DNA of 64,000 nt, taken from contig JAJEKV010000036.1 in assembly GCA_021234155.1 (NCBI GenBank), positions 13,221,426-13,285,425 on the forward strand. The letters run 5' to 3'. The DNA is from Isoetes taiwanensis (taxonomy: Eukaryota > Streptophyta > Lycopodiopsida > Isoetales > Isoetaceae). The first letter of the stretch is position 1, and each line of letters opens with the position of its first letter. The position numbers were made by a program, and so were the translations under genes. This document shows, piece after piece, positions 41,035 through 52,536 of the stretch. The notes beneath the pieces were generated by a model. It was not told the DNA's origin and did not search any database. It saw only the letters and a program-made list of their open reading frames with translations.

Positions 41035-43965
41035 TCATGTAAGACAAGCATCATGCATTGCATGCATCAGATGCATTTTGGCCCTTGATACCATCACCGT
41101 ATCCCAAAAAATTTGCCACTTGAGATTTAACATCCATGTGCATATGCTAAGCATCCAAAGATTCAAAAGCTTGCCATACTTGGCTTTTGACCTGTCCAAA
41201 CTCATATGGAATTCTTCCATAAAAAGTAAGTACTCAATTCCTGATATACGCTGCTATCATCAATGTTTCCCTCCAAAATACTTAGGTAGTCTTGAATGTG
41301 CCAGCATATACCTAACTCAATTATGGTTTGATTCATCCTCTCAGCAACACCATTTTGTTGAGAGGAGTTATTGTTGGATTCCCTCTGAAACACAATACGA
41401 ATGGAATGCACTTGATATGTAGTCACCACCACCATCACTGCATATAACTTTCAAAGAACGGTTGGTCATCACTTGTACGAGGGCATGACAATTTTTGAAA
41501 CTGATAAGTACCCCCGATTTACGAGCTAATAGGTACATTTTCACCATTCGAGAATAATCATCAATGAGTGTGATAAAATACTTCTTGTGACCAAGTGATT
41601 CTGGTTGTAGAGCTCCATAAGTATCACTGTGTACCAAATCTATAATGCCCTCAGTCCAAATACTGTTTTGTTGAGGAAAAGACTTTTTATGTTGCTTGCC
41701 TACATAAAAGCATCACAAAACTCCACTCGTACTTGAACATTGATGGCCAATCCATCAACTAAGTGCTTGCGATACATCTTCTTGATTGCAGCAAAATGAA
41801 GGTGTCCAAGCCTTTGATGCCACAACTCTAGGGCATTGTTCAGCTGCGGCTTAACTGTGAGCATTACCTCCAGACTAGAAATTTGGTGTTTGGAGACAAT
41901 CTTTGCATCCAATCTATACAAGGATTCATATCACTTGCCTGTTGCCACTATCTGCATGTTTCTTGCAAGAACTTGACAACCATAGCGATTAAACAACACT
42001 TTGTAACCTGCATCCCCCATTGCTCCAACTGATTACAAGGTCTTCGTGATCCCTGGTATAAAGAACACCCTCCAAAATCTAGGGATAGGTTCTGTACGTA
42101 CGAAATCTAAATTCCTGACGTATAAAGTTAAAAAATACGTATTTTTTTGGAAAAAAAACATATTTTACGTATTTCTTAGTCGCCGGCTGAAAAAAATTTC
42201 GCGGTAATGCGGAAACCTTCTAAACCGCTGTGATGCATAAGTTTTTAAAAATGCAAACAAGAAAACCCATACGCAATTAAAAAAAAGGGGCTGCAGACGC
42301 CGCTTTATAATCGCTTTTATGCGAGTTTAGAAGGTTTCGCGTACGCGGTTTTCAATTTCAAATTTGTAACACGCTTTATACTGTTTCGCGTACGTGAAAA
42401 AAGTTTCGCGTACACGGTTTAGAAGGTTTCGCGTATGTGAAATTCAAATTTCAAATTTGTACGCAATCTCTTCTCCCCCCTCCCCCCCTTTTTTTTGCGT
42501 ACGAATTTCACTGTTTCACGTACGAGAAAAAACTTTCGCGAATTTTTGTTTTTTTGCATACGCTGTTTTCGCGTACGCGCTTTAGTTTTTTTCGCGTACG
42601 CGAAAATCTTTCGACGCCAGAATTGTTTTTTGCCATATTTTTTACGTATTATACGGCAAATTTGTGCCGTATCATATGAATAATACATATTACGTATAAA
42701 ACGTACGAATTATTGAACCTATCCCTGCCGAAATCACTCTTGTATCACATGCATGATCACTTATCTGCGTGCTGTCCATGCCCATAATGTATTGGGCTAT
42801 ATCATCTTCTAAGATAACTCTCTTTTTCCCAAATGCTCTTCTTTTTGTACTTCATTCCCAGTTCTAGATTTCGCCATAAAGCCTTTTTCATCTTCTAAGT
42901 CTAGTGTCAATGCATGCTTTTTGCCTTTTCCAGCAAGCAATGGGCATTCACGCCACATATATCCAGCCTTATTACAACTGAAACAAAGCCTCTGATGCTT
43001 TTCTGTATTAAACGATGATTTCCAAAAGAATATTCCACTTTAAGATGATCTTGGTGCCATGCTGCCACTGTCACGGCCATTGCCATATTCTGCCTTACCC
43101 TTTCTCGATAAATTATACTCTTTCTTCGACTTGTAGACTTGAGACTGTTGTTTAGCAAATAAATCAAGTGCCTTTAGCCTCCTTTTTTCTACAAGCAACG
43201 AAGCAATAATCTGCTCCAACGACAGTTCCCAGACAATTTTTAAGGTAGTCGTCACATGACTTATGACAAGGGGAGATTTGTGAACAGGACAATTTCATAT
43301 CCTACTTGCCCACTTTGGCATTAATTCTGGCTAACGATTCTTAGCATCCCACTTCACGAGTTCTGCAACATCTGAGAGCTTTTCTCCTGTCCCTTCGATT
43401 ACTTAATGAAGGTCTTTTTCGCAAAGATAAAACTTCCTGCCATGTATGAGAATTTTTACCATTAAAAGTTTTATGACATACATCTCCATGCTCGGTTGCT
43501 TTGATTTTTTTTAAAAAAAAGAAAATCGATTTCTTGGAGAAACTGACACTGCTTTTTAGAATCTCAATTGGTCAAAAACCTTCTACAACAATTGTTGTTT
43601 CTTCTGATCTACATCCACCATCTCTAGACCAATCTTTGATTGACTCTTAATACTGCTCTTTGTATTCTTGAAGATTGGGGAAGAACTCATTGCCACTTCG
43701 AAGCCATCACCGGGCTCTGACATCATATCACAAAATCAAGCTTTTGAAGAAGCACAAAAATCAAAGGATGGATTATGCTGGTTGGAATAGCCCCAATCAT
43801 GGCTTACAGATCCTTATGTATTTGGCTAAAAGCCACATCCCTTAAGGAGGATCGTTCCTTTTTCTCATGCCCCTGTTAGCCTTGTTCATGAGATTGGCGC
43901 GCACTATAATGAATCTTTTAACTCGCATTTTGAGTTCTTGTTGGAGTTTTGTTTATGGCTATTTG
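41035..43965 (-). mobile_element. Decayed copia retrotransposon, minus strand, 3' part missing
   Basis: Read on the minus strand. A 5' LTR-like region (about 43965-43735) matches the LTR at 55721-55955, both with 'ccttaagg', 'tctgtaagccatg.ttgg', 'ctattccaaccagcataat'. Then a primer site tgatgtcagagccc (about 43725), gag with a knuckle-like Cys block (43255-42900), and pre-integrase ELWHQRLGHLHFAAIKKMYR (41830-41770). Integrase follows (SDTYGALQPESLGHKKYFIT, DDYSRMVKMYLL, SDGGGDYISSAFHSYC, NGVAERMNQTIIE). The element ends in the integrase C-terminal part near 41035. RT, RNase H and the 3' LTR are absent, and stops and frame changes are common. A MITE-like element splits it at 42081-42726. Confidence 0.75.
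42081..42726. mobile_element. 646-bp MITE-like element with 12-bp inverted ends
   Basis: Left end AGGGATAGGTTC (42081-42092) is the exact reverse complement of 42715-42726. Inside, the sequence is full of CGTACG, TTTCGCG and TACGTAT words and partly folds back on itself (tacgtacgaa near the left, acgtacgaatt near the right). It interrupts the minus-strand copia coding region just before its FFIPGITKTL block. No clear target duplication was seen. ORFs in it are artefacts. Confidence 0.75.
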
Positions 43966-44049
43966 CATTGTAGTGAAGTGATGGGAAAGAGATCTAGAAA
44001 TATCTATGCATTTCCAGAATAGAAAAATTGTTCTGGATAATAATGCTCT

Positions 44050-47000
44050 TACATCTTTCTTGCAATTTCCAAAAAAGCATTTTGTATTATTCAAATGGCT
44101 ATGATCCAAACTTCTAAGTAATGTGTTAGAGGAAGTTGTGAATGAAGGAGGCAAGGGTTTTACATGGTAGAGAGAAATGTTTTGTCTACTATAATGGTCT
44201 TTGGTAGTTTGTTGTCCGATTGTGGACTCATAATTGTCATCATGAGAGTCTTTCAAAGGTTTCAACTCAAACTTCAGGAAGAAGATGTTACGAGAGAGGT
44301 AATAGCAAGTTAAAGAAAATACTCATGAATTTGGAGCCAGTAAATATAACATCATTGCCTCCTTATTATGATGGCAAAGTTGTGTTTTCTCGCATTACCA
44401 AGCCAAGAGGACACATGTGGTAGCATGGACAGTATGCAGCAAAATCAAATCCTCATATGTGGACGAGACATAGCCATAGGAGTACGCCTATATTAGATGG
44501 CACGTAAGGCTTTCATATTATAGAGGCCATCTGCAATGCCAAAATTCTTGTTGTGATTACTTTTTTAGCAAAGGTAGGTATAATTCTGTTTAGTGGAGGG
44601 GCTCCATTAATATCATGCCAGATGTCATTCCTATGGCACTTGTGCATATTGCAAGGAGCAGCCATGTTGTTTTGCATTATGTGATGCTACAATATATTAT
44701 TGTCTTCCAAAGTGTATCTTAGACATTAAACTTGTTATCCAATCAAGCATGCTCTTTCAAGGTTGAAAATTAAGAGAATGAAGAACATTATTGATAGTAC
44801 TCCTACTTCAGTCCTTCACATGGCCCGAAAGCAGCCTCATAATAATATTGCAATAGAAGAAGTATGTAGAAGCATATTCATGGAGGGTGGATGTTGAAGA
44901 CACATACACAAATGAGCTCAGAACAAGTAGATGTTCTTTTGCTTCCACTGGAACCACTATGCAATAAAGAAGGTGAGCTTTAAGGTGTGTATGTTCTCCA
45001 TTATAGTAAACTAAACTTCCTTTTCTGCTTATGTTAGGTTGAGGAAGTGCACTGATGATGCAAGGTAAAGCAACTGGCCATGCCAAGATGAGCTAAATAG
45101 CATGTTGTACTTAAAAAAGACATGTTGTTATGAGTTCTTCCATAGTTTAAAGTTTTTAGACCAGTTGCATGATGCTCAAAATGAAAGGTTAAGTTCCTAG
45201 TTAGAAGGCAAAGGGATTTATGTTGATGCTCATGAGAAAATGTACCATTGTATGTGGGAGTTGGAGAAATAGATATTGAAGCACCACGAGCTAAGCTCTC
45301 AGTTTTATGTCTTGAAGACTAATGTTGACATTGCAATCACTGCCCATGAAGAGCTTTTGTGGAATGTCTTGCACAACAAACATGCCTCCATAAGGAAAAG
45401 AAAGCTGAGCCAAGTCGAACTCGACCAGACAGTAGACCTCTTCAAGTCGAGCATCATTCAGCATTCAAACTCCCCCATTTAGACTAATTGCTCCATCTAT
45501 TCATAGGAAAGATGATATTGGGCAAGTAAAAAACAATAGGAACAGAAGTCCAGGATGATAAAGTGGTGTTCCATGTCTCCAAGAGGAGAGGATCTCACAA
45601 AGAAGTTCCAGACAATCGTCTTCTCCAAGGTGACCTTTTATGCACCTGTACTCATTATCAAGCCATTGTGTTTGGGCCTTCTATGCCATAAGCAGCCATG
45701 TCTTGTGAAGTTCATAGTTGCAGATGCAAGTATGCCATACGTCAAGCAATTAAGCTGAAAAGGACCTCATTATATGTCGACTATGACTTCATATCTCTCT
45801 CGTTGAGAGATTGCACGCATGCAGGACACATGGCAGACTGGTGGTGTTGCGGCGCTAGTACATGGAAAGGTTTAGGTTTTCCATCTTCAAACCATATTAT
45901 AGCGGACGCTTTGTAGAAGGGTACAACTAGACCATTCCTGCTGGATATACTACTAATGCAGATGCTGGTGCTGGTGCTGCTGCTATTGCAAATGCTACTG
46001 CTACAACCTCTTGGGGTGTTGCGCATGCCGCATATGCACAGAATGCTGCCACTACGAAACAGGAATTTTGCATCGCTATATTGTAAGGGCTTTCCATGGT
46101 GGAAAAGAGACAACTTGAACTCATAGCCAAGGATATGGATTTCATCTTCTTCATTAAAACTAGTCGAAGATCGGTAGATCTATCAGGATATCAACACTAT
46201 TCATTATTCAATGAGCATATATGCACATGGGGCCATGACAATATAGTTTGTATAATAAAACATCTTTGGCATCTTCAATTTCCTTGTACAAGGCAAATAG
46301 GCACAATCAATACATGTGGATAGATTGGATTCGTATGTCGATCTACAATGTGACATATAACAGCACAAGAAATTGGGCTATGTTGTGATAGTGGAAGATA
46401 TTAACAGACGTACAACTAAAAGCTCAATTGACAAGATGCAATCCTTTGATAGAGGATATGTTACAGTTTCAAACTGTAGAGGCTTGTGGCCATGCACATC
46501 AGCTGATGGAGCTCATCCTGTTTCGGAAGGCAATAGCTTCAGATGTGCAACATCTTTGACTTGGTTATTTGCAATGACCTCGTGCAATAGCCATCGTCGT
46601 CCTTCTACAATTGCCATTAGGAGAATCTGAGAGGGGCACCTAGCATAGTATATTGTGTTCTCATGGTCGAGCAAGATCTACAGCTTCTCACTCATGTACA
46701 TGTGGAAATAGAGAACAAGGATGAGGACATGGATTCGAACGTCAACCACTCTTCTTCATAGTAGAATGGTAACCAATAGAGATCTACTGTCAAGCCACCG
46801 TGTGTCTCATCTTCATTTGGATTATGACCAAACAGAGGCTTATGCCTAGTTACTATAGAGGAGATATCTGGAAATCTGGAAATTTCCACATTAGAGCAGC
46901 AATCTGACAAGCTGATCACTGTTCTTTTAAGTGCAGCAGAACGATGTTTTGGGAGAAGACATACTGGGAGATCATCATGCACATCGTGCTTTCCTCAAAA

Positions 47001-47820
47001 CAAATGGTTTGACAGTCACTACAAAGAGCTTAAATGATAACTCAGACTGATAATTGATCATGTTCTTCAGTTGCAAGCAATCGAAAATAAAGGTCTTTCC
47101 TCAAAGGCATATAAAATACATTGCACAAAAGAGCATTATACAAACCCATAGATCCTCTTGGCAATATCTCCCCAGAGCAGTGGGTGCATTACTTGATGCA
47201 GCTCAGTTATCCTAACATGGTCAAGAAAATTTTGTCAAGAAAGAAATGGTCCTGCATACTCCAATGGAGGCAGATGTCACACATGACTTGCAATACCTCG
47301 CAATTGTTTGGGTCATGTCCGCAACCATCTTACATTCAATGTGATTCTAGATGGCCTTCAATCCATTTTCATCAATATGTACCATGTTTATCCAACAAAA
47401 ATGAATAGTAAGACGAAGCTACAATAGAAGAAGAGGGGATTGGGACAAGAAGCTGAGAAGAAGAAACCCCTAAAGCTCCAGTATCTATAAACATGCCAGT
47501 AGAAGAGGATTGGATATGTGGTAATGCTGCTAAAAGATTAAGGTGCACATATGCAGTTTTCCCTTTCCCCTCAGAGCCTGATTTGTGATTATTATCATCA
47601 GCTACTGTTGAAGTTTCATGGGCCAGCCTACGATCATCCAAGACACCAATCATCATAGAATCCTTATTAGCATTCTGTTGTGATGTGTCGGGGTTACCTG
47701 TAGTGCATTTTGAAGGCTATGATTGGATCTCGTCATCGCCACCAAAAGGTGTCTGAAGTAATCAGACCCTAATCCACCTACAATCTTGGAAAACTTTTTA
47801 AGCAATATTGATACCATTGG
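44050..47820. repeat. Duplicated segment, copy A
   Basis: 44085-44500 matches 49660-50080, and 46435-47800 matches 50085-51560, at roughly 85-90% by eye. Between the two blocks copy A has about 1.93 kb (44505-46430) that copy B lacks. It includes transposon-like coding fragments in several frames (for example SDKLITVLLSAAERCF, 'NKWFDSHYKELK'), possibly of LINE origin; no intact ORF. Confidence 0.75.
44505..46430. other. 1.9-kb block present only in copy A
   Basis: It contains a coding-like piece, LSSQFYVLKTNVDIAITAHE ... SQVELDQTVDLFKSSIIQHS (45276-45482), and an Ala-codon-rich stretch near 45960-46050 (gctggtgctgctgctattgc). It could be an insertion in A or a deletion from B; no terminal repeats were identified at its edges. 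Confidence 0.4.
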
Positions 47821-48700
47821 AAAACACTCGCTCCAAGTTTTCCAATAAGCCTAAGCACGCCTAAACCTGACACTGTTTGCAAGAGTTATTATGGCTAAAA
47901 CTGTGCCAACCCTACCACTGAAGAGGGCAACAATTGTTAGGCCCGTTCTCTACATTAAATCGACCAAACCAGTATCCAGATCTTAAAATCAATGGAAGAT
48001 GAATGTCATGAGATTTTCAACGAGCCCAAACAGGCCCAGAACGGCCATCAAAATTCAAAAAAACCTTTGATGTTGAATTTATTTGATTCTCATTACGCAG
48101 GTTAACGATATTGGGAGAGTGCTTCAGGTGGCCTGGCCTAAAAAATAAGGGTGGATATTGGGATATATAGTTGCCATGAACGTCGTCTTTTTAATGTAAT
48201 TGTGTATAAATGTAATTGTGGTATTGATAAGGTGAGGAGGAAGAGGAGAAGGAGAAGGAATCTGATTATACACACTGGCAGCATCTGATTACATACCACA
48301 ATAACATTTCTTATTTACCCCCCCCCCCAAAAAAAAATAAAAAAATAAAAAAATAAATCAACTTTTAATAAGTGCAATGTAAATTAATACAACATCAATG
48401 GTTTATGGAAACTCATACAATATGTTATGCATAGATATTACCTTCGCAAAGATCGTTTTAATCTTGTTCAGATCTCATTGCACATCCTATATAAACTAGA
48501 GCAATTATTATTCACAATATATTTCTCCTTCAAATCAACTTAGCACATACGAACTTCAATAGTGTAAAGATAAAGTTACACTATAATGCAATTTTAACAC
48601 ATTGGAATTTTAATGTAGCTCGCATATTGTTCATATCGTATTGATTTTGTTACTGTACTTCAAGTAACCATTTTATAAGCATTGATACGTACCTTAAATC
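47820..48700. other. Intergenic, no gene seen
   Basis: AT-rich with a C9/A-rich low-complexity patch (48320-48360). Nothing coding. Confidence 0.5.
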
Positions 48701-48706
48701 GATCAC

Positions 48707-49630
48707 GCTGCTCTTGATGGTGCAATTTTTTGGGAGAACGGAGGGAACCCACAAGTTCTTTTTGGTTGAGCTGAGTATAGTTCTGCCAATCAGGAAAGGA
48801 AAGAGAGGTTCAATCTATACATTCACGTTGAGACAAAAAAAAAAAGAAAAGGAGGCGAGAAGGGAAGTTGAAAAAGATGGACTGTCTATTTTCGTACAAG
48901 AATGTAGTGCAAGCAGGGGCTAGATCAATAGAGTTGTGTCAGTCAGGAAACGCGAAATAGGATTCTGAAATCAGAAATGTGAGACCAATGATATTTCTAT
49001 CAGCACAAAAACAGGATCCAGCCACACTTCACTGTACAGAAAAATCTGAACATTCGCCAAACAACATCGAAGAGTTATGCCACCCTTTCTTTTATATAAA
49101 AAATATACTTTAAGAGAACAATACAAAGCCACATAGCAGGGGTGCACCCATTTACGAATGAGTTAGGCCACTTTTCATCTCAAATGCTAAATATTTTGGG
49201 TTGGCCAGCCGTCCTAATTCCCAACACTTGCTATGTGATTCTTATAAACCTCATGTGAACATAAAGGAAAGGTATCATGTGATTATATTGATATCACATA
49301 GGACATGACTACAATAAATATCATTAATTATTGATGATGAGAGAGGAATGAACAATGCTTTAAATACATCACACTTAGAACAGGAAAAGCAATTTGTATA
49401 ACTTGGAAGCAAACTTGTAAGAGAGATTGTTGGACGTTTAATTGATCTGCCATGCACGGCCTGGCGAATGCCACGACACCACCATTAGACCATTGGTTCA
49501 ACACTCATGTTTACTGGAATGGTTCGGGATGAATCCAACTCATTGCTCCGAACATTTCCTGCTTGAGTTGATTCAAGAGGTATCACGCGTTGAAATGAAG
49601 CTAGAATTCGTCGCGAGGGAGAGATTATTA
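48707..49630 (-). repeat. Inverted copy of the BTB-Ubl gene upstream region
   Basis: The reverse complement of about 55965-56810. For example 'gggagaacggagggaaccca' at 48731 pairs with gggttccctccgttctccc at 56770, and 'acaagaatgtagtgcaagca' matches the complement near 56615. The copy has about 100 bp (near 49075-49175) that the other arm lacks. It stops short of the BTB start codon. Confidence 0.9.
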
Positions 49631-49649
49631 CAAGGATGGTGCCTTTTTC

Positions 49650-51570
49650 TCATGCGAAAAGATATTTTGTATTATTCAAATGGCTATGGTCCAAACTTTC
49701 TAAGAGATGTCTTAAAGGAAGCTGTAAATGAAGGGGGGAAGCATTTTTACATGGTAGCGAAATGTTTTGGCTACTGTAATGGTCTTTGGTAGTTTCTTAT
49801 CTGATTGTAGACTCATAATTATCATCATCAGAGTCTCTCAAAGGCTGCACCTCAACCTTCAAAAAGATGTTGTTATGAGAGAGATAATCTCAAGTTAAAG
49901 AAAATACTCATGGATTTGGAGCCAGCAAAATATAACATCATTGCCTCTTTATTATGATGGCAAAGTTATATTTTTTCGAATTACCAATCCAACAAGATGC
50001 AGGCGGTAGCACGGACAGTATGCAGCAAAATCAAGATCCTCATATGTGGACAAGATGTAGGCATAGAAGTATGCCTGTATTAGATGGTGCAGTTCTTTGC
50101 CTGAGGACATGTTATAGTTTCAAACTGTAGAGGTCTTGTGGCCGTGCACATCAGCAGATGGAGCTCATCCTATTCCAGAAGGCAATTGCTTCAGATGTGC
50201 AACATCTTTGACTTGGTTATTTGCAACGACCTCATGCATTAAGCATCCTCCTCCTTCTACAATTACCATTAGGAGAATTTGGGAGGGACACCTAGCATAG
50301 TATATTATGTTCTCGTGGTTTAGCAAGATCTATAGCTTCTCACTCATGTACATGTGGAAACACAAAACAAGGATGAGGACGTGGATTTGAACATCAACCA
50401 CTTTTCTTCATAGTAGAATGGTAATCAATATAGATGCACTATCAAGCCACCTATTTTGTGTCTCATCTTCATTTGGATTATGACCAAACAGAGGCTTATG
50501 CCTAGTTACTACAGAGGAGATATTTAGAATTCTAAAACTTTCCACATTAGATCAGCAATCTGACAAGCTGATCACTGTTCTTTTAAGTGTAGCTGAACGA
50601 TGTTTTAAGAGAAGACACATTGGAAGATCATCATGCACATCGAGCTTTCCTCGAAATAAATGGCTTGGTGATCATTACAAAGAGATTAAATGACAAGTCA
50701 GACTGATAATTGACCATGCTCTTCAGTTGCAAGCAGTTGAAAATAAAGAGCTTTCCTCAAAGGGAAAAATGCAAAATACATTGCACAACATCAAATGGAA
50801 ATTGTTTACCTCTTTTACTGCACTCCAGAACGTTTTGGAGGAGATATTATACAAACCCATGGATCCTCTTGACAATATCTCCTCAGAGCAGTGGGTGCAT
50901 TACTTGATGCAACTCTGTGATCCTAACATGGTGAAGAATACTGTGAGAAGAAAGAAATGGTCCTGCATATTCTAATGGAGGCAGATGTCACACATAACTT
51001 GTAATACCTCGCAATTGTTTGGTTCTTGCCCCCAACCATCTTACATTCAACGCGATTCTAGATGGCCCTCAATCCATTTTCATCAATATGGGTTGTTTTT
51101 CTACAAAAATCATATACTACTTCTAGTGATGTACCATGTTTATCCAACACAAATAAATAGTAAGACGAAGCTACAACAGAGAAAGAGGGGATTGGGACAA
51201 GAAGCTGAGAAGAAGAAACCCCTAAAGCTCCAGTATCTACAAACGTCAGAGGACTGGACATGTGGTAATGCTATTAAGGGATTAAGGTGCATATATGCAG
51301 TTTTCCCTTTTCCCTCAGAACCTGATCCATGATTATTATCAGCAGCTACTGTTGAACTTTTATGGGCCAGCCTATGACCATTCAAGACATCAATCATCAT
51401 AGAATCCCTAGCATTCTATCGTGGCATGTCTGGGTTACCTGTGGTGCATTTTGAAGGCTATGATTGGATCTCGTCATCGCCACCAAAAGGTGTCCGAAGT
51501 AATCAGATCCTAATCCACCTGCAATCTAGGAAACGTTTTGAGCAATATTGATACCACTGGAAAGCCTCGT
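49650..51570. repeat. Duplicated segment, copy B
   Basis: The second copy of the segment at 44050-47820, without the 1.93-kb block. It contains LHNIKWKLFTSFTALQNVLE and NISSEQWVHYLMQLCDPN readings (50780-50940) that in other proteins I would associate with LINE ORF2 linker sequence; weak. It begins about 20 bases after the inverted BTB upstream copy. The junction words 'cctttttctcatgc' also occur in the copia LTR at 43860. Confidence 0.7.
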
Positions 51571-51579
51571 TGTGTTGCG

Positions 51580-52530
51580 ACTCGCAAAGTACGACAACAT
51601 CCCAATAGGCTTTTCATTCATCTCGACAATTTTCTATAAAGGTTTAAAGTGAGTAGCTACATGTTTGCAAGCTACCTACAAACAAATAAAAACAAAGGGA
51701 ATATCCAGTTATATCACATGGACCCCAATTAAAATTTCTACAAATGTTGGCTAGCGTACTTGGCGAGAGCTTATAGCTGGAGGAAAAACCCAAGCGATAA
51801 GCCATTGGCAAGGGGCATGAACAAAATGTAAGGATGCTAAAAATAATCCCGTAAAAAAATACACGATGCAAGGAGAACAGAGTCATGCATTCTATTGTAC
51901 CTGCACATCACCAACACTAGAACAAAATGATAAGAAAACAAAACTTCGAAAAGTGAGGGGTTGTTCAGGCATGTCACGTCACAAAACTTTGAATTGTGAG
52001 AGTGGTTCACGCGCCACATGACCATTGAAAAACAACGTTTACATGGATAATACACAAATTAAGGGAGGGAAATTGGGAATCAAGCTAAGAGATGAGTAAG
52101 TACCGATGAAAAGCCGATAAGGACCCAGCAATAAATATGATCTTCTCACAGGATTGGCGCCCAAAACTGCATGCAATGCATGCAAAGCATAGATACTCGT
52201 CTTGCACGAGAATCCCCACCCGATACTCAGAACGATAGCATTCTCGTGTTGTGACTCACTAGATACAACCACATCCCGATACCAGAGAATTTCCAGATTC
52301 TACTTGCTAGATCCAAGGTGAAGGTCGAAGGGTTCCATGCAGGACAAATAAAAAGATAAAAGAGTAAAAAGATATAAGAGGTTAGGAATTAAGATAAGAA
52401 ATGCCATGAAAGGTCACAAGAAGGAGTCCTTCCTCTGCATGAGATCATTGAAAAGAATCAAGAGTACTGCTGAGAGATGAAGAAGTGTTGATGAATAACT
52501 TTGCAATAATTAGTGATCTGCCTCCCTGAT
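51580..52530. other. Intergenic, no gene supported
   Basis: Short ORFs only (for example minus strand 52272-52039, possibly coding but without motif). It separates segment copy B from the truncated copia element. Confidence 0.4.
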
Positions 52531-52536
52531 TAGCAG

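Noticed and set aside
42394-42688. Arg/Phe-rich ORFs on both strands
   Set aside because: Lie inside the CGTACG-rich MITE and overlap in several frames.
46692-46982. Minus-strand 96-codon ORF in segment copy A as a host gene
   Set aside because: The copy B counterpart (50.4-50.7 kb) does not keep the frame, and no motif was recognised.
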